From assembly GCF_016862095.1 (NCBI RefSeq), contig NZ_BOMH01000014.1:150962-214961 (forward strand): a stretch of DNA of 64,000 bases, read 5' to 3'. The translations under genes were made by a program, and so were the position numbers. Source of the DNA: Actinoplanes cyaneus. Its GTDB lineage: Bacteria > Actinomycetota > Actinomycetes > Mycobacteriales > Micromonosporaceae. A model generated the notes under the pieces. That model saw nothing but the letters and a program-made list of their open reading frames with translations. It ran no database searches and was not told the origin of the DNA. Positions 63,366-64,000 of this stretch are shown here, piece after piece. Each line of letters starts with the position of its first letter. Within the stretch, counting starts at the first letter, position 1.

Positions 63366-64000
63366 AGGAAGTCGAAGACCGGGTCGCGCGAGGCGGTGCG
63401 TTTCGCCACGCGCTCCTTGCGGGCCCGGTCAGCGGCGGCCTGATCCTCCTCTGCCTTGCGGGCGATGGCTTCTTCCAGGGCTACGTTGCGCTCGGCCAAC
63501 TCCTCGGCTGCCTTTCGTTCCGTGGCGAGAACTTCCGCCGCTTTCTCTTGCTCGATGGTTTCCTCCACCGGCGTCCTGCGCTCGGCGGGAGGTTCGGGAG
63601 CCGCCTTGCGCCTGGTCGCGGTGGGGCGCTTGGGCGCGGCCTCCGCTTCGGCGGCCGGAGGAACGGCGACGGCCTTGCGGGCGCGCGGCTTGCGGCGGGC
63701 CGCCTGCTTCCGAGGCCCGGGTGCGCTTTCCGGCTCCTGCTCTTCTTCCCGTACGGCCGGTGCCGCGCCCGTGGCCACCTCCGGCGCCGCCTCGTCGGCG
63801 GCCTCGGGGCTCGTCGCCGCCGGGGGTTCCGGTGCCGGGGTCGCCGGCTTCGCCTCGAGCTCGGGCACCGGCTTGACGCGGGGTTTGCGGGGGCGGCGGG
63901 CCGGCTGGGTCCGTGCCGCCGGGGTTTCCGTGACCGTCTGGGCCGCCTTGTCCGGGGCGGGCCCGGCGGCGGCGATCTCCGGCTCAGCGGGCTGCTCGGC
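63350..64000 (-). CDS. Ala/Pro/Lys-rich low-complexity protein, partial at the window end
   Basis: The frame stays open to the last base of the window (no stop in 63353-64000), so the start is outside. At least 216 residues are visible: Ala/Pro/Glu-rich with basic patches (RRPRKPRVKPV, RKQAARRKPRARKAVAV), then a charged, probably coiled-coil helix (ETIEQEKAAEVLATERKAAE to ADRARKERVAKR), ending DPVFDFLPKKD. It resembles nucleoid-associated or ribosome-associated tails, but I do not recognise the family. A GTG at 63866-63868 is a possible internal start only. Confidence 0.65.

Overview
The window is high-GC DNA with many GTG and a few TTG start codons and the actinobacterial order of translation genes. 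The order (tRNA-Thr, tRNA-Met, rpmG, hadA-hadB, tRNA-Trp, secE, nusG, rplA, then rplJ-rplL, rpoB-rpoC, rpsL-rpsG-fusA-tuf, S10-spc-alpha clusters, truA) matches the mycobacterial/streptomycete layout. A TTG-started rpoB, a zinc-LID adenylate kinase and several DUF1707 proteins also point to Actinomycetota. The closest feel is Micromonosporaceae (Actinoplanes-like), but that is an inference from style, not from a search.

Layout. 1-1629: end of a nuo (complex I) operon, partial nuoM and full nuoN. 1682-6139: minus-strand accessory genes (two acetyltransferases, a MOSC protein, a flavin monooxygenase with its TetR regulator, a DUF1707 protein and a DUF4396 protein preceded by a CsoR-like operator). 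6324-11887: htpX, an MFS transporter, tRNA-Tyr, yajQ, a LysE exporter, a sulfurtransferase and a small HTH protein. 12147-14864: a 46-residue secreted peptide followed by a membrane GAF-GGDEF-EAL protein. 14958-18588: tRNAs, rpmG, hadAB, secE, nusG and rplA, with rplK (L11) missing from its usual place. 18659-20166: an ABC transporter pair that separates the L1 and L10/L12 genes. 20645-35414: rplJ, rplL, rpoB, rpoC, two small membrane proteins, rpsL, rpsG, fusA and tuf. 35784-48488: S10 and spc ribosomal clusters, secY, adk and map. 48547-53058: a DUF1707 protein, infA, rpmJ and the alpha operon. 53151-57368: truA, a lipoprotein-like or membrane-anchored hypothetical, a methyltransferase and an ABC-F ATPase. 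57525-63321: a TPP-riboswitch-controlled thiamine operon (thiE, thiO, thiS, thiG, tenI-like, thiD, thiC). The window ends in a partial Ala/Pro/Lys-rich gene on the minus strand.

How the genes work together. The bulk is the transcription-translation core: RNA polymerase beta, beta' and alpha, NusG, most ribosomal proteins, EF-G, EF-Tu, IF-1, the Sec channel (SecE, SecY) and processing enzymes (methionine aminopeptidase, TruA). HadA/HadB supply fatty-acid-type dehydratase activity. The thi genes make both the pyrimidine half (ThiC, ThiD) and the thiazole half (ThiO, ThiS, ThiG, TenI-like) of thiamine and join them (ThiE), under TPP feedback.

Main points of interest: (i) rplK absent between nusG and rplA, with an L1-type mRNA leader now directly in front of rplA; (ii) a dispersed intergenic repeat present twice, each copy ending in two DnaA-box-like sites exactly 17 bp apart; (iii) an 18-nt motif shared by the leaders of rpsL, rpsJ and the infA upstream region; (iv) the secreted peptide next to a c-di-GMP enzyme; (v) repeated cases where the 3' end of a gene is tandemly duplicated into the following spacer.
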